Part shown: one piece after another, positions 19,250 to 27,473 of the stretch
Layout of the letters: each line of letters opens with the position of its first letter
Numbering within the stretch: position 1 is the first letter of the stretch
Origin: an uncultured Acetobacteraceae bacterium
Lineage (GTDB): Bacteria > Pseudomonadota > Alphaproteobacteria > Acetobacterales > Acetobacteraceae
Length of the DNA stretch: 64,000 nt
Reading direction: 5' to 3'
NCBI GenBank assembly: GCA_937873095.1
Contig: CALMVI010000156.1
Coordinates: 1 to 64,000 of the forward strand
The notes under the pieces: model-generated
Databases searched by the model: none
The model's input: only the letters and a program-made list of their open reading frames with translations
What the model was told of the DNA's origin: nothing
Program-made: the position numbers and the translations under genes

Positions 19250-19714
19250 ATGGCTCCGTTTCTTCTGGCTATCCTGATCGGCTTCGTCGCGGGCCTGCGG
19301 TCGATGACCGCGCTCGCGGTGGTGAGCCTGGCCGCGCATGCCGGGTGGCTGGCGCTCGATCGCACGCAGGTCGGTTTCCTGGGCGCGCCGGCCATGGTGT
19401 GCCTCCTGGTGACGCTTGCCGGTGCGGAGATGATGTGCGACGCGCTGGTCGCCGGGCACAGCCGCAAGCGGCCGCCGCAATTCGGCATGCGGCTGGTCAG
19501 CGGCGGCGTGTGCGGAGCAGCACTCGGCGGCAGCGGCGGGGCGCTTTGGGGCGGGGTGTTCGGTGGCGTGCTGGGCGCGCTGTGCGGCACGCTGGCCGGT
19601 TGCGATTTTCGTCTGTGGCTGGCCAGGACCATGCGGCAGGACGGTCCGGCTGCGTTGACCGAAACTGCGGTCGCCGTCGGTGCGGCAACCCTGGTCATGG
19701 CGGGGCTCGGCTGA
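19250..19714 (+). CDS. DUF4126-type small membrane protein
   Basis: A 154 aa protein with about four membrane helices and Gly/Ala-rich linkers. The family signature is the N-terminal FLLAILIGFVAGLRSMTALAVVSLAAH followed by the Gly-rich GGVCGAALGGSGGALWGGVFGGVLGALCGTLAG. I start at the ATG at 19250; a GTG two codons earlier is also open. Divergent from glpK. The function of DUF4126 is unknown. Confidence 0.75.
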   Translation: MAPFLLAILIGFVAGLRSMTALAVVSLAAHAGWLALDRTQVGFLGAPAMVCLLVTLAGAEMMCDALVAGHSRKRPPQFGMRLVSGGVCGAALGGSGGALWGGVFGGVLGALCGTLAGCDFRLWLARTMRQDGPAALTETAVAVGAATLVMAGLG

Positions 19715-19865
19715 CCGCGATCGAGGCTGTGGAGCAGCATGCGGGCGGACGAAGCACCAGGCGGCGCGCCCGCCTGGCAGAACGACGCTGAAGCGGTGTG
19801 ACGGGGCCGGCGGCGTCGTCATGATCCGGAGTATCAGACAGGCCGCTCGGCCGGTCCGACGTCTG

Positions 19866-22133
19866 TCAGAAGAACTTGCGTATCCCTGCGTAGAACGCCC
19901 GTCTCGGCCCATATTGCGGGGCGAACACGCCGACGCCGGTTCCCGAGCGGATCTCGTAGCTGCGGTCAGTGACGTTGATTATCGCGGCGTTCAGTTCGAA
20001 CGGTCCTCCGAACACGTGGTCGAAACGGTGCGTGGCGCCCAGGTTCAGCTGGAAATACGGTGCAACCGCGCCGCCGTTCGGAACGTCGCCTGCATCCTCG
20101 CGCAGGCCGGTGCCGTATAGCGCGTCGGCGTTCAGATGCGTGCCGAACAGGTTGTAGGACGCCCCTGCCGACGCCGTGTAGAACTGGTTGTGATCGGTAT
20201 AGATGTAGTGGGTGTCGATGTAGGCCAGATCGTCAGGGCTGAAGTTGAATTGCTGCGAGACCAGCTGGGTCGCGCGCTCCCGACCGATTGAAAGGTTGCC
20301 GTAGGCCGACAGGTTGCCGCGGTCATAGGTTCCGGTGAACTCGATTCCCAGCACGTGCGCGTGCGCGTAGTTGAACACCGATTCGATGATGGGAGCGCCG
20401 AACTGGCCCTCGTCGATCAGGTCGCGCGCGATCTTCCAGTAGCCGTCCACCCCCAGCCTGAAGCCGGGGAAAAACACATGCTCGGCGCCCACGTCGAAGT
20501 AGTTCGAGCGTTCAGGCAGGATGGGGCTGTCCTGGGGCGGCGAAGCCTGCGTGTAGCCGCCAGGGTAACCGGTCGTGCCGGCAAACGTCGAGATCGACTG
20601 ACCTGATATGTTCTCAAGCGAGGGCGGCGTGAAATATCGCGAATAGCCGGCGTGAAACGCGGTTTCCGCATCCGGCTTCCAGACCAGGTTGACGCGCGGG
20701 CTCACCTGCTGGGTGTCGGTATAGGCGTTCAGCACGTCGTAGCGTAGTCCGTAGTTGACGGTCAGCGTCGGCACGACGCGCCATTCGTCCTGCGCGTAGG
20801 CGCTATAGGTGAAGCCGGTCTTGCCGGCTCCGTCGGTCACGTGCACGGGGGTGGTACCGACGCTCGAACAATCGGCGGCCAGGCAGGGAAACACGTCGGA
20901 ACTCGTGCTGGACGTCGCTCGCTCACCGTTGAACAGGAGGCCGTAGCGGAGCGTGTGGTTGTCGGCGACCTCGTAGCTGCCGTCGACCTGCACGCCTTCG
21001 GCGACGTCCGAGCGGGTGGCGTTCTGCGCCAGGCCGTAGAACAGCAGGTCGCCGACGTGGTCGGGTGTATAGGCCAGCCGGCTATACCGTTCGAATGCCG
21101 AAATCTGGAAGCTGTAGCCGTCCGCAGCCTTGAGGTAGGACAGTATGCCGTAATCGTTGCTCTCGTTCTGGCTCTCGTTCAGCAGGGCCGAATTGAAGTA
21201 GCTCTGGTTGCCGAGCGTGAAGGCGGTCGGCTGGCCCGGGTTGTCCGGTATCTGGAACGCGCCCTGGTACACGCCGAACATCGCCGTGATCTTGCTGGTG
21301 GAATCGATGATGTCTTCGATGTAGCCGAAGCCGTGCCCCTGCTGCGTGTCGTCGTGCAGCGGCTCGCTGGACCCGGTCGGGTTTTCGATGCCGATGCCGT
21401 TCTGGGTGTAGTCGCCGGCGAAGTAGTAGGAGATGGTGCCGACGGCGCCGGCATACTCGGCGGAGGGCTCCAGCCAGCCGTGGCTACCGCCGTAGATGCC
21501 GATCGAACCGCCCGGCTGGAACGTCCCCGACTTGGTCTGTATGTCGACGATGCCAGTCGTGTACAAGCCGTATTGGGCCGGCAACGACCCGGTGATCACG
21601 TCGATCGAGGAGGCGAAGCGCGAAGTCAGGCTCTGGCCGAAGAAGCTTATGCCTTCGGGCAGGATGACGCCGTCGATGCGGTACTGGATGTTGGCGTGGT
21701 CGTTGCGCAAATGGATCTGGCCGTAGGAGTCCTGAGACGCACCCGGAACTTGCAGAAGGGTCTGGTTGAGCGGGATGTCCTCGCCGCCCGGCTGGTTCTG
21801 GATCGCCTTGCTGCTCAGCGTGTAGACCGTGGCCCCGATACGCGTCTCGATCTGGCTGCGCGCCTTCGCAAGCCGTTTGGCGGTCACGATGATGTCTTCC
21901 GTGGTGCCGGGGGCCGGAGATTGACGCGTGGGCAGCGATGCGGGCGCAGGATTGGCAGCAGGCGGCTGCTGCTGGTCGGCCAGGGCGGACACGACGGGAC
22001 TGGTCAGGGCAGAGGTGGCGAGTGCCGCCCAGACGACGCCGCGGCTGCGCGCCGTGCACCGACGGCGGCTGGGGAGTTGGCCGGTCCGGTCGCGCTGGCA
22101 GCATAGACCGACACGTAGGATTGACACGGCCAC
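19866..22133 (-). CDS. TonB-dependent outer-membrane receptor, probably for zinc (ZnuD-like)
   Basis: A 755 aa outer-membrane receptor. An N-terminal signal region (VVWAALATSALTSPVVSALA) precedes a plug domain with TonB-box-like EDIIVTAKRL near residue 80 and the plug motif RNDHANIQYRIDGVILPEG near 140. A beta-barrel follows and ends in the terminal Phe (IRKFF) needed for BAM insertion. A Zur-box-like palindrome lies about 20 bases before the GTG start, and znuBC adjoin it. The likely substrate is therefore zinc or a zinc chelate. The barrel lacks the long His-rich loop of neisserial ZnuD, so the substrate remains inferred. Confidence 0.85.
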   Translation of the reverse strand: MAVSILRVGLCCQRDRTGQLPSRRRCTARSRGVVWAALATSALTSPVVSALADQQQPPAANPAPASLPTRQSPAPGTTEDIIVTAKRLAKARSQIETRIGATVYTLSSKAIQNQPGGEDIPLNQTLLQVPGASQDSYGQIHLRNDHANIQYRIDGVILPEGISFFGQSLTSRFASSIDVITGSLPAQYGLYTTGIVDIQTKSGTFQPGGSIGIYGGSHGWLEPSAEYAGAVGTISYYFAGDYTQNGIGIENPTGSSEPLHDDTQQGHGFGYIEDIIDSTSKITAMFGVYQGAFQIPDNPGQPTAFTLGNQSYFNSALLNESQNESNDYGILSYLKAADGYSFQISAFERYSRLAYTPDHVGDLLFYGLAQNATRSDVAEGVQVDGSYEVADNHTLRYGLLFNGERATSSTSSDVFPCLAADCSSVGTTPVHVTDGAGKTGFTYSAYAQDEWRVVPTLTVNYGLRYDVLNAYTDTQQVSPRVNLVWKPDAETAFHAGYSRYFTPPSLENISGQSISTFAGTTGYPGGYTQASPPQDSPILPERSNYFDVGAEHVFFPGFRLGVDGYWKIARDLIDEGQFGAPIIESVFNYAHAHVLGIEFTGTYDRGNLSAYGNLSIGRERATQLVSQQFNFSPDDLAYIDTHYIYTDHNQFYTASAGASYNLFGTHLNADALYGTGLREDAGDVPNGGAVAPYFQLNLGATHRFDHVFGGPFELNAAIINVTDRSYEIRSGTGVGVFAPQYGPRRAFYAGIRKFF

Positions 22134-22151
22134 ACCCCCTCACAATGACGC

Positions 22152-22170
22152 AATGTTATCACATAACGTT
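22152..22170. promoter_or_regulatory. Predicted Zur box upstream of the TonB receptor
   Basis: AATGTTATCACATAACGTT is a near-perfect dyad (AAYGTTAT-N3-ATAACRTT), matching the general Zur-box pattern TGTTATNNNATAAC. It lies some 20 bases upstream of the TonB receptor start and overlaps the end of znuB. The same core (TGTTATNACATARC) occurs before znuC. It should repress receptor transcription when zinc is plentiful. Confidence 0.7.
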
Positions 22171-22989
22171 GCGCCGCGCGGCCGTCAAACCCGTCGGGCG
22201 ACCAGGCAAGGCGGATGGCACGCCCGCCAGGACGTAGGCCGCCATGCTGAGCGCGCTGATGCAGAAGCTGGCGGGCCAGTCGGTCCAGTAGCACAGGGCG
22301 ATGCCGAGCCAGGCTTCCAGCAGCGCCAGGCCCGCCGACACGGCCAGCCCGGCAGGCACCCGCGTGGTCAGGCGCTGGGCTGCGGCCGCAGGACCCACCA
22401 TCAGCACGAACACCAGCAGAACGCCCACGATCTGCACGCACTCGGCGGTTGCCAGGGCCACGATCACCAGGAACAGCACGTCCTGCCGGCGCAGCGAGAC
22501 GCCGCGCGCCTCCGCCAGCTCCGGCTGCAGGCTGGCGAACAGCAGCGGGCGGGACGTCACGGCCAGTGCCGCCAGGCTCGGCACCGCCAGGGCCAGCAGC
22601 GCCCAGATCGTGGGCAGGTCGACCGAGAGCACGTTGCCGAACAGCAGCGCCGTCGCCTGGGTCGCAAACGCGGTGTAGTAGTGCAGGAACAGCAGGCCGA
22701 CGCCGAGCGAGAGCGACAGCGCCATGCCGATCGCCACGTCGCGCTGCGCCAGCGCGCCGCCGAGCGCGCCGATGCCGGCCCCCGCCACGACGGTCGCCGC
22801 CACCAGGCCCCAGAGCGGGGCCACCCCGAGCAGCACGGCGCCGGCGGCACCGGTGAAGCCGACATGCGCCAGGGCATGGCCGGCGAATGCCTGGCCGCGC
22901 AGGACGAGGAAGTAGCCGACCAGGCCGGACAGGACCGCCACGATCGTCGCCGCGGCAAAGGCGTGGCGCATGAAGTCGTACTCAAGCAT
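22159..22989 (-). CDS. znuB: Zinc ABC transporter permease
   Basis: A 276 aa ABC-3 family membrane permease with about eight helices. Family signs are MRHAFAAATIVAVLSGLVGYFLVLRGQAFAGHALAHVGFTGAAGA at the N-terminus and the C-terminal VGVLLVFVLMVGPAAAAQRL. The start MLEYDFMRHAF (ATG 22989) matches the usual ZnuB N-terminus and overlaps the end of znuC; the ORF-track ATG at 23004 is five codons upstream. It forms the inner-membrane importer with ZnuC, with ZnuA encoded 3.5 kb away on the other strand. Confidence 0.93.
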   Translation of the reverse strand: MLEYDFMRHAFAAATIVAVLSGLVGYFLVLRGQAFAGHALAHVGFTGAAGAVLLGVAPLWGLVAATVVAGAGIGALGGALAQRDVAIGMALSLSLGVGLLFLHYYTAFATQATALLFGNVLSVDLPTIWALLALAVPSLAALAVTSRPLLFASLQPELAEARGVSLRRQDVLFLVIVALATAECVQIVGVLLVFVLMVGPAAAAQRLTTRVPAGLAVSAGLALLEAWLGIALCYWTDWPASFCISALSMAAYVLAGVPSALPGRPTGLTAARRNVM

Positions 22990-23929
22990 CGCCGTGCCGG
23001 CCATGGGCTTGCCCGTCGTGAAAATGTCCGTCTTGGCGGTGCCCGTCTTGGCGATACGCGTCGCGCTCGGCGTCGTTGTTGCCCGACATGACGAAGACGC
23101 GGCCGCGCACGTGCACGACGTCGATCGGCGAACCGTAGAGGCGCGAGAGGACAGGGCCGGTAATCACCTCGGCCACCGTGCCGATCGCTGCGTGGCCGCC
23201 GCCCAGGTAGAGCACGCGGTCGAGCTGGCCCAGCAGCGGGTTCAGCTCGTGCGCGCTGAACAGCACGGTCATCCGCAGCTCGCGCTGGACCGCGCGCACC
23301 AGATCCACGACGCTGCGCTGGTGATGCACGTCCAGGCTCATCAGCGGCTCGTCGAGCAGAAGCAGGCGCGGCCGGCCGATCAGCGCCTGCGCCAGCAGCA
23401 GGCGCTGCCGTTCACCGCCGGACAGGTCAAGCAGCGGCCGGTCGGCAAGGTCGCGTCCGCCCACCATGTCGAGCGCCCAATCCACCTCGCGCCTGCCGTC
23501 GCGGTTCAGCATCGGCAGCCCCCACCGGTGCCCGCGCACCACGCCGGAGACGAACTCGCGGCCGCTGAGTCGCGCGCCGCCAGCGGCCGCGCGCGACTGG
23601 GGCATGTAGCCGATGGCCGGGTTGCCGCGCACCGGCCTGGCGCCCAGGACGCGGAGTTCGCCTTGCGCCGCCGGAACCAGGCCCAGCATGGCGCGCATCA
23701 GCGTGGTTTTGCCGGCGCCGTTCGGACCCAGCATGCCCACGAACTCGCCCGTCTCCAGCGCGAAGCTCACGTCCCTGAGAACGATGCGTCCGCCGCGCGC
23801 CAGGGTCACCCGGTCCAGCCAGGCGGCCTCGGCGCCGCCTGCGGGTGGCCGCACGATCCCGTCCCGCCGGCTGCCCGCCATAGGGGCGTCCGGCGCGCTC
23901 CTGGCGGTCATGCTGGCCTGGCTTGTCAT
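22982..23929 (-). CDS. znuC: Zinc ABC transporter ATP-binding protein with His-rich tail
   Basis: A 315 aa ABC ATPase. Walker A is GPNGAGKTT (about 68-76), the signature is LSGGERQRLLLAQAL, Walker B is RLLLLDEPLMSLD, and the switch His is in FSAHELN. The C-terminus ends in a His-rich tail (RQDGHRQDGHFHDGQAHGRH) that could sense or bind zinc; part of it comes from a short DNA duplication. The first ATG lies only 7 bases from a Zur-box-like palindrome, so the transcript may be nearly leaderless, or a later ATG (codon 7 or 17) is used. Confidence 0.93.
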   Translation of the reverse strand: MTSQASMTARSAPDAPMAGSRRDGIVRPPAGGAEAAWLDRVTLARGGRIVLRDVSFALETGEFVGMLGPNGAGKTTLMRAMLGLVPAAQGELRVLGARPVRGNPAIGYMPQSRAAAGGARLSGREFVSGVVRGHRWGLPMLNRDGRREVDWALDMVGGRDLADRPLLDLSGGERQRLLLAQALIGRPRLLLLDEPLMSLDVHHQRSVVDLVRAVQRELRMTVLFSAHELNPLLGQLDRVLYLGGGHAAIGTVAEVITGPVLSRLYGSPIDVVHVRGRVFVMSGNNDAERDAYRQDGHRQDGHFHDGQAHGRHGDA

Positions 23930-23936
23930 TGCTGCC

Positions 23937-23950
23937 TGTTATAACATAGC
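23937..23950. promoter_or_regulatory. Predicted Zur box between znuC and zur
   Basis: TGTTATAACATAGC contains the perfect 10-bp palindrome TGTTATAACA and shares its 14-bp pattern (TGTTATNACATARC) with the site before the TonB receptor. It sits in the divergent gap between znuC and zur, so one bound Zur dimer could control both znuCB and the zur-peptidase-znuA operon. Confidence 0.7.
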
Positions 23951-24022
23951 TTGACCCTCGTCCAGTGGTTGGGAGTGGCATGCGGTCGGGTGCATCCGAT
24001 ATGAAGGCGGGCGGAGGATGCG

Positions 24023-24475
24023 ATGACCGGATCGACGCGGAAGATCGACGAGCAGCTGGAGGCGGCGTCGCACGCCTGCAGCCGATCCAACACGCAGCTG
24101 ACGGAGCTGCGTCGGACGGTGCTCGGGCTGGTCCTGCAGGCGGAACGGCCGCTGACCGCCTATCAGCTGCTCGACCGGCTGAAAGAGACCCGGCGCGGCG
24201 CGATGCCGCCCACGATCTATCGCGCCCTGGATTTCCTGCTGGACAACAAGCTGATCCACAGGGTGGAAAGCCTGAACGCCTTCATGCCGTGCGAGGCGGG
24301 CCACCACGACTGCGCCGTGCAGTTCCTGATCTGCACGGAGTGCGGCCAGGTTGCCGAGCTGGAGGACCGCTCGGTGTCACAGGCGCTGGATCGCGCAGCC
24401 CAGGCCGCCGGGTTCCGCCCCTCGGGCACCATCATCGAAATCGAAGGCCTGTGCGCGGCCTGTGCGGAGGCATGA
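24023..24475 (+). CDS. zur: Zinc uptake regulator, Fur family
   Basis: A 150 aa Fur-family repressor that should bind Zur boxes when loaded with zinc. It has an N-terminal winged helix (LTELRRTVLGLVL...PPTIYRALDFLLDNKLIHRVES) and the metal region HHDCAVQFLICTECGQV, plus a C-terminal structural-zinc pair CAAC. Context with znuABC and two palindromic sites selects Zur over Fur or PerR. GGAGG lies 6 bases before the ATG. It is divergent from znuC and 4 bases before the peptidase gene. Confidence 0.92.
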   Translation: MTGSTRKIDEQLEAASHACSRSNTQLTELRRTVLGLVLQAERPLTAYQLLDRLKETRRGAMPPTIYRALDFLLDNKLIHRVESLNAFMPCEAGHHDCAVQFLICTECGQVAELEDRSVSQALDRAAQAAGFRPSGTIIEIEGLCAACAEA

Positions 24476-24479
24476 CGCC

Positions 24480-26540
24480 ATGCGCCGTGGACTGATCCTG
24501 ATTGCGCTGTTGCTGGGTGCCGCTGCCGCCCGGACGGCCGACCCGTATCTCTGGCTGGAGGAGGTGCACGGGGCGCGTGCGCTCGACTGGGTGCGCGCCG
24601 AGAACGCAAGATCGCTCCGGCCGCTGCAGTCCGACCCGAACTACCGGCCGTTCTTCGATCAGGCGCTGGCGATCGCCCAGGCCGCGGACCGCATCCCCAC
24701 GCCTGAGCTGGTCGGCGCGGACGTCTACAACTTGTGGCAGGACCGCGTGCACGTGCAGGGCCTGTGGCGCCACACGACGCAGGCCGACTACGCGGGGGCG
24801 CAGCCGCACTGGCAGACCGCGATCGACCTGGACGCGCTGTCGCGCGCCGAGCACCACGTCTGGGTCTGGGAAGGGGCCACCTGCGAACGCCCGAAGAGCA
24901 CGCGCTGCCTGGTCGCCTTGTCGGAGGGCGGCGAGGATGCGGTGACGACGCGCGAGTTCGACCTGACGGCGGCCGGCTTCGTGCAGGGCGGCTTCGTTCT
25001 GCCGCACGCCAAGCAGGTCGCCGATTGGGAAGGCGAGGACAGCATCCTGGTCGGCACGGATTGGGGGCCGGGCAGCATGACGGCGTCGGGCTATCCGTTC
25101 GTCATCAAGCGGCTGCACCGGGGCCAGGCGTTGTCGCAGGCCGAGGAGGTGTTCAGGGGCACGCCGCAGGACGTCAGCGTGCTGATTGCGGCTTTCGTGG
25201 ACGACCAGGGCCATCGCGCCGTCATCCTGCAGCGTGGACTGGACTTCTTCCGCTCGGAGTTCCGGCTCGTGACCCCCGGTGGCACGGCGAAGCTGAACCT
25301 GCCGGAGAAGGCGGAGGTGGAGGGGCTGGTGCGTGGCCAGCTGATCGTGAAGCTGAACCAGGCGATGGGCGCGTTGCCGTCGGGCAGCCTGGTGTCGCTC
25401 GCGCTCTCGGCGCCGCAGGGGACGCCGCGCCTGATCCTGGCGCCGACCGCGCGGCAGGCGATCGAGGAGGTGGGGGTCACGGCTGGCTGCATCGTCGTCA
25501 CCATGCTCGACGAGGTGCGCGGCCGCGCCCTGGCGCTGACGGCGGGCCAGGATGGCGGCTGGGTGGCCCACGCGCTGGCGCTGCCGGACAACGCCGCGGT
25601 CAAGCTGGTGACCGCGGGCAGCCTGGACGACCGCGCCTACCTCCAGGTGGCCAGCTTCCTGCTGCCGGACACACTGTACCAGCTGGATGCCGCCACTCCG
25701 GCCGCGGCGCCGGTCGCGATCAGGTCCTTGCCGGCGCAGTTCGACGCGTCGCGCGACGTGGCCGAGCAGCTGCAGGCGACGTCCACGGACGGCACGAAGA
25801 TCCCGTATTTCCTGGTGCGCCCGAAATCGGCCAGGCTCGACGGCAGCAACCCCACCCTGCTGACCGGCTATGGCGGCTTCGACGTGAGCGAGACACCGTC
25901 CTATAACGGTACGGTCGGCAAGCTTTGGCTGGAGCGTGGCGGCAGCTACGCGCTGGCCAACATACGCGGCGGCGGAGAGTTCGGCCCTGCCTGGCACGAG
26001 GCTGGGCTGAAGACCCACCGCCAGCGCATCTACGACGATTTCGCGGCCGTGGCGCGCGACCTGGAGGCGCGCCGCTTCACCAGTCCCGCCCATCTCGGCA
26101 TACGCGGGCGGTCCAATGGCGGCCTGCTGATGGGCGTGGAGTTCGAGCAGCATCCCGAGCTGTGGAACGCCGTGATCATCGGCGTGCCCTTGCTGGACAT
26201 GCTGCGTTTCGAGCAGATCGCCGCCGGCGCGAGCTGGGTCGGCGAATACGGCAGCGTCGCCAACCCGGACGAGCGTGCGTTCCTGCAGCGCATCTCGCCC
26301 TATGCCAACCTGAAGCCGGACGGGCACTACCCCACACCTTATATCTTTACCACGACCTCGGACGACCGGGTGGGTCCGGTACACGCGCGCAAGTTCGCGG
26401 CCCTGATGGAGGCGCAGGGACACCCGTTCCTCTATTACGAGGCGCTGGAGGGCGGTCACGTGGCCAGCGCCAATCTGCGCGAGGCCGCGATGGAGCAGGC
26501 GCTGGAGATGACCTATCTGACGTCCAAGCTGATGCGATGA
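24480..26540 (+). CDS. Prolyl oligopeptidase family serine peptidase (S9A), exported
   Basis: A 686 aa protein with a short signal peptide (MRRGLILIALLLGAAAART), a beta-propeller N-terminal domain and a C-terminal hydrolase domain. The nucleophile is S545 in GRSNGG, the Asp lies in TTSDDRVGPVHARKF, and the His lies in EGGHV near residue 660. It cleaves short peptides, classically after proline. It sits between zur and znuA with a 4-base gap on one side and an ATGA overlap on the other. It should therefore be zinc-regulated, which is unusual for this family. Confidence 0.9.
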   Translation: MRRGLILIALLLGAAAARTADPYLWLEEVHGARALDWVRAENARSLRPLQSDPNYRPFFDQALAIAQAADRIPTPELVGADVYNLWQDRVHVQGLWRHTTQADYAGAQPHWQTAIDLDALSRAEHHVWVWEGATCERPKSTRCLVALSEGGEDAVTTREFDLTAAGFVQGGFVLPHAKQVADWEGEDSILVGTDWGPGSMTASGYPFVIKRLHRGQALSQAEEVFRGTPQDVSVLIAAFVDDQGHRAVILQRGLDFFRSEFRLVTPGGTAKLNLPEKAEVEGLVRGQLIVKLNQAMGALPSGSLVSLALSAPQGTPRLILAPTARQAIEEVGVTAGCIVVTMLDEVRGRALALTAGQDGGWVAHALALPDNAAVKLVTAGSLDDRAYLQVASFLLPDTLYQLDAATPAAAPVAIRSLPAQFDASRDVAEQLQATSTDGTKIPYFLVRPKSARLDGSNPTLLTGYGGFDVSETPSYNGTVGKLWLERGGSYALANIRGGGEFGPAWHEAGLKTHRQRIYDDFAAVARDLEARRFTSPAHLGIRGRSNGGLLMGVEFEQHPELWNAVIIGVPLLDMLRFEQIAAGASWVGEYGSVANPDERAFLQRISPYANLKPDGHYPTPYIFTTTSDDRVGPVHARKFAALMEAQGHPFLYYEALEGGHVASANLREAAMEQALEMTYLTSKLMR

Positions 26541-27466
26541 CGGCGGGCAGCCGTGCCGCGCGAGGGATCAGACGCCGCCTGAACGCTTTCTGCCTTTGCA
26601 CGGCGAGCGTTCTGCTCGCTGTGTCGGCAGGCGCGGCCCGTGCCCAACCGCTCACGGTGGTCGCCGCGGAAAATTTTTATGGCGACATAGCGCGGCAGAT
26701 CGGGGGGGATAACGTCTCCGTCACGAGCATCCTCGCCAGCCCGGGCCAGGATCCGCATCTGTTCGAGCTGAGCGCCTCGGTCGCGCGCGACGTGTCCAGG
26801 GCGGGCCTCGTGATCGAGAACGGTCTTGGCTACGACGCCTGGATGGACCGGCTCGTGCAGGCAGCCCGCCCGCGGCCGCGGCGCGTGATCGTGGTCGCTT
26901 CCCTGCTGCGGCGGCGCGCCGGGGACAACCCGCATCTCTGGTTCGATCCCGCCGCCATGCCGGCGCTGGCCCACGCGCTATGCGCCGGCTACAGCGAGAG
27001 CGACCCCGCGCACGCGGCGGATTACGCGCAACGGCTGGCCCGCTTCGGTGCGGCGATGGCGCCCGTTGCGGCCAAGATCGCGTCGTTGCGGCAGAAGCTG
27101 CAGGGGGCGGAGGTGATGGCGACGGAGCCGGTGTTCGGCTACATGATCGCCGCTCTCGGCATGGTCTCGCACGACCAGCGCTTTCAGCTCGCTGTCATGA
27201 ACGAGACCGAAGCGAGTGCCTCCGACGTGGCCGCCTTCGAGGACGGGCTGCGGTCTCGTCGTGTTCGGCTGCTGATCGTCAACCGACAGGCAAGCAGCGC
27301 TGTGGCCGACCGGATGAGATCGGTGGCGCTGGCAGCCGGCGTGCCGGTGGTGAGCGCTTCGGAGACCGAGCCTGCGGGTCTGTCCTACCAGGCCTGGATG
27401 CTGGCGGAACTTGGCGCGGTGGAAGCGGCCCTGGACTTGCCCAAGGCGTCGCGCCGGTTGGAGTAG
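26537..27466 (+). CDS. znuA: Zinc ABC transporter substrate-binding protein
   Basis: A 309 aa periplasmic solute-binding protein. A signal peptide (NAFCLCTASVLLAVSAGAARA) precedes the mature domain, which starts TVVAAENFYGDIARQIGGDNV. Candidate metal ligands are H74 (QDPHLFE), H133 (NPHLWFDP) and H212 (SHDQRF), with an acidic residue in SETEPAG. The usual His-rich loop is missing. The stretch ATEPVFGYM stands where many ZnuA proteins have HDAFGY. The ATG overlaps the peptidase stop (ATGA), making zur-peptidase-znuA one operon. The M1 peptidase gene converges with a 7-base gap. Confidence 0.9.
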   Translation: MTAGSRAARGIRRRLNAFCLCTASVLLAVSAGAARAQPLTVVAAENFYGDIARQIGGDNVSVTSILASPGQDPHLFELSASVARDVSRAGLVIENGLGYDAWMDRLVQAARPRPRRVIVVASLLRRRAGDNPHLWFDPAAMPALAHALCAGYSESDPAHAADYAQRLARFGAAMAPVAAKIASLRQKLQGAEVMATEPVFGYMIAALGMVSHDQRFQLAVMNETEASASDVAAFEDGLRSRRVRLLIVNRQASSAVADRMRSVALAAGVPVVSASETEPAGLSYQAWMLAELGAVEAALDLPKASRRLE

Positions 27467-27473
27467 CGCGTGT

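Noticed and set aside
24480-26540. Peptidase as the unannotated third component of the zinc transporter
   Set aside because: Clear S9A motifs (GRSNGG, catalytic Asp and His); it is a peptidase, and only its regulation links it to zinc.
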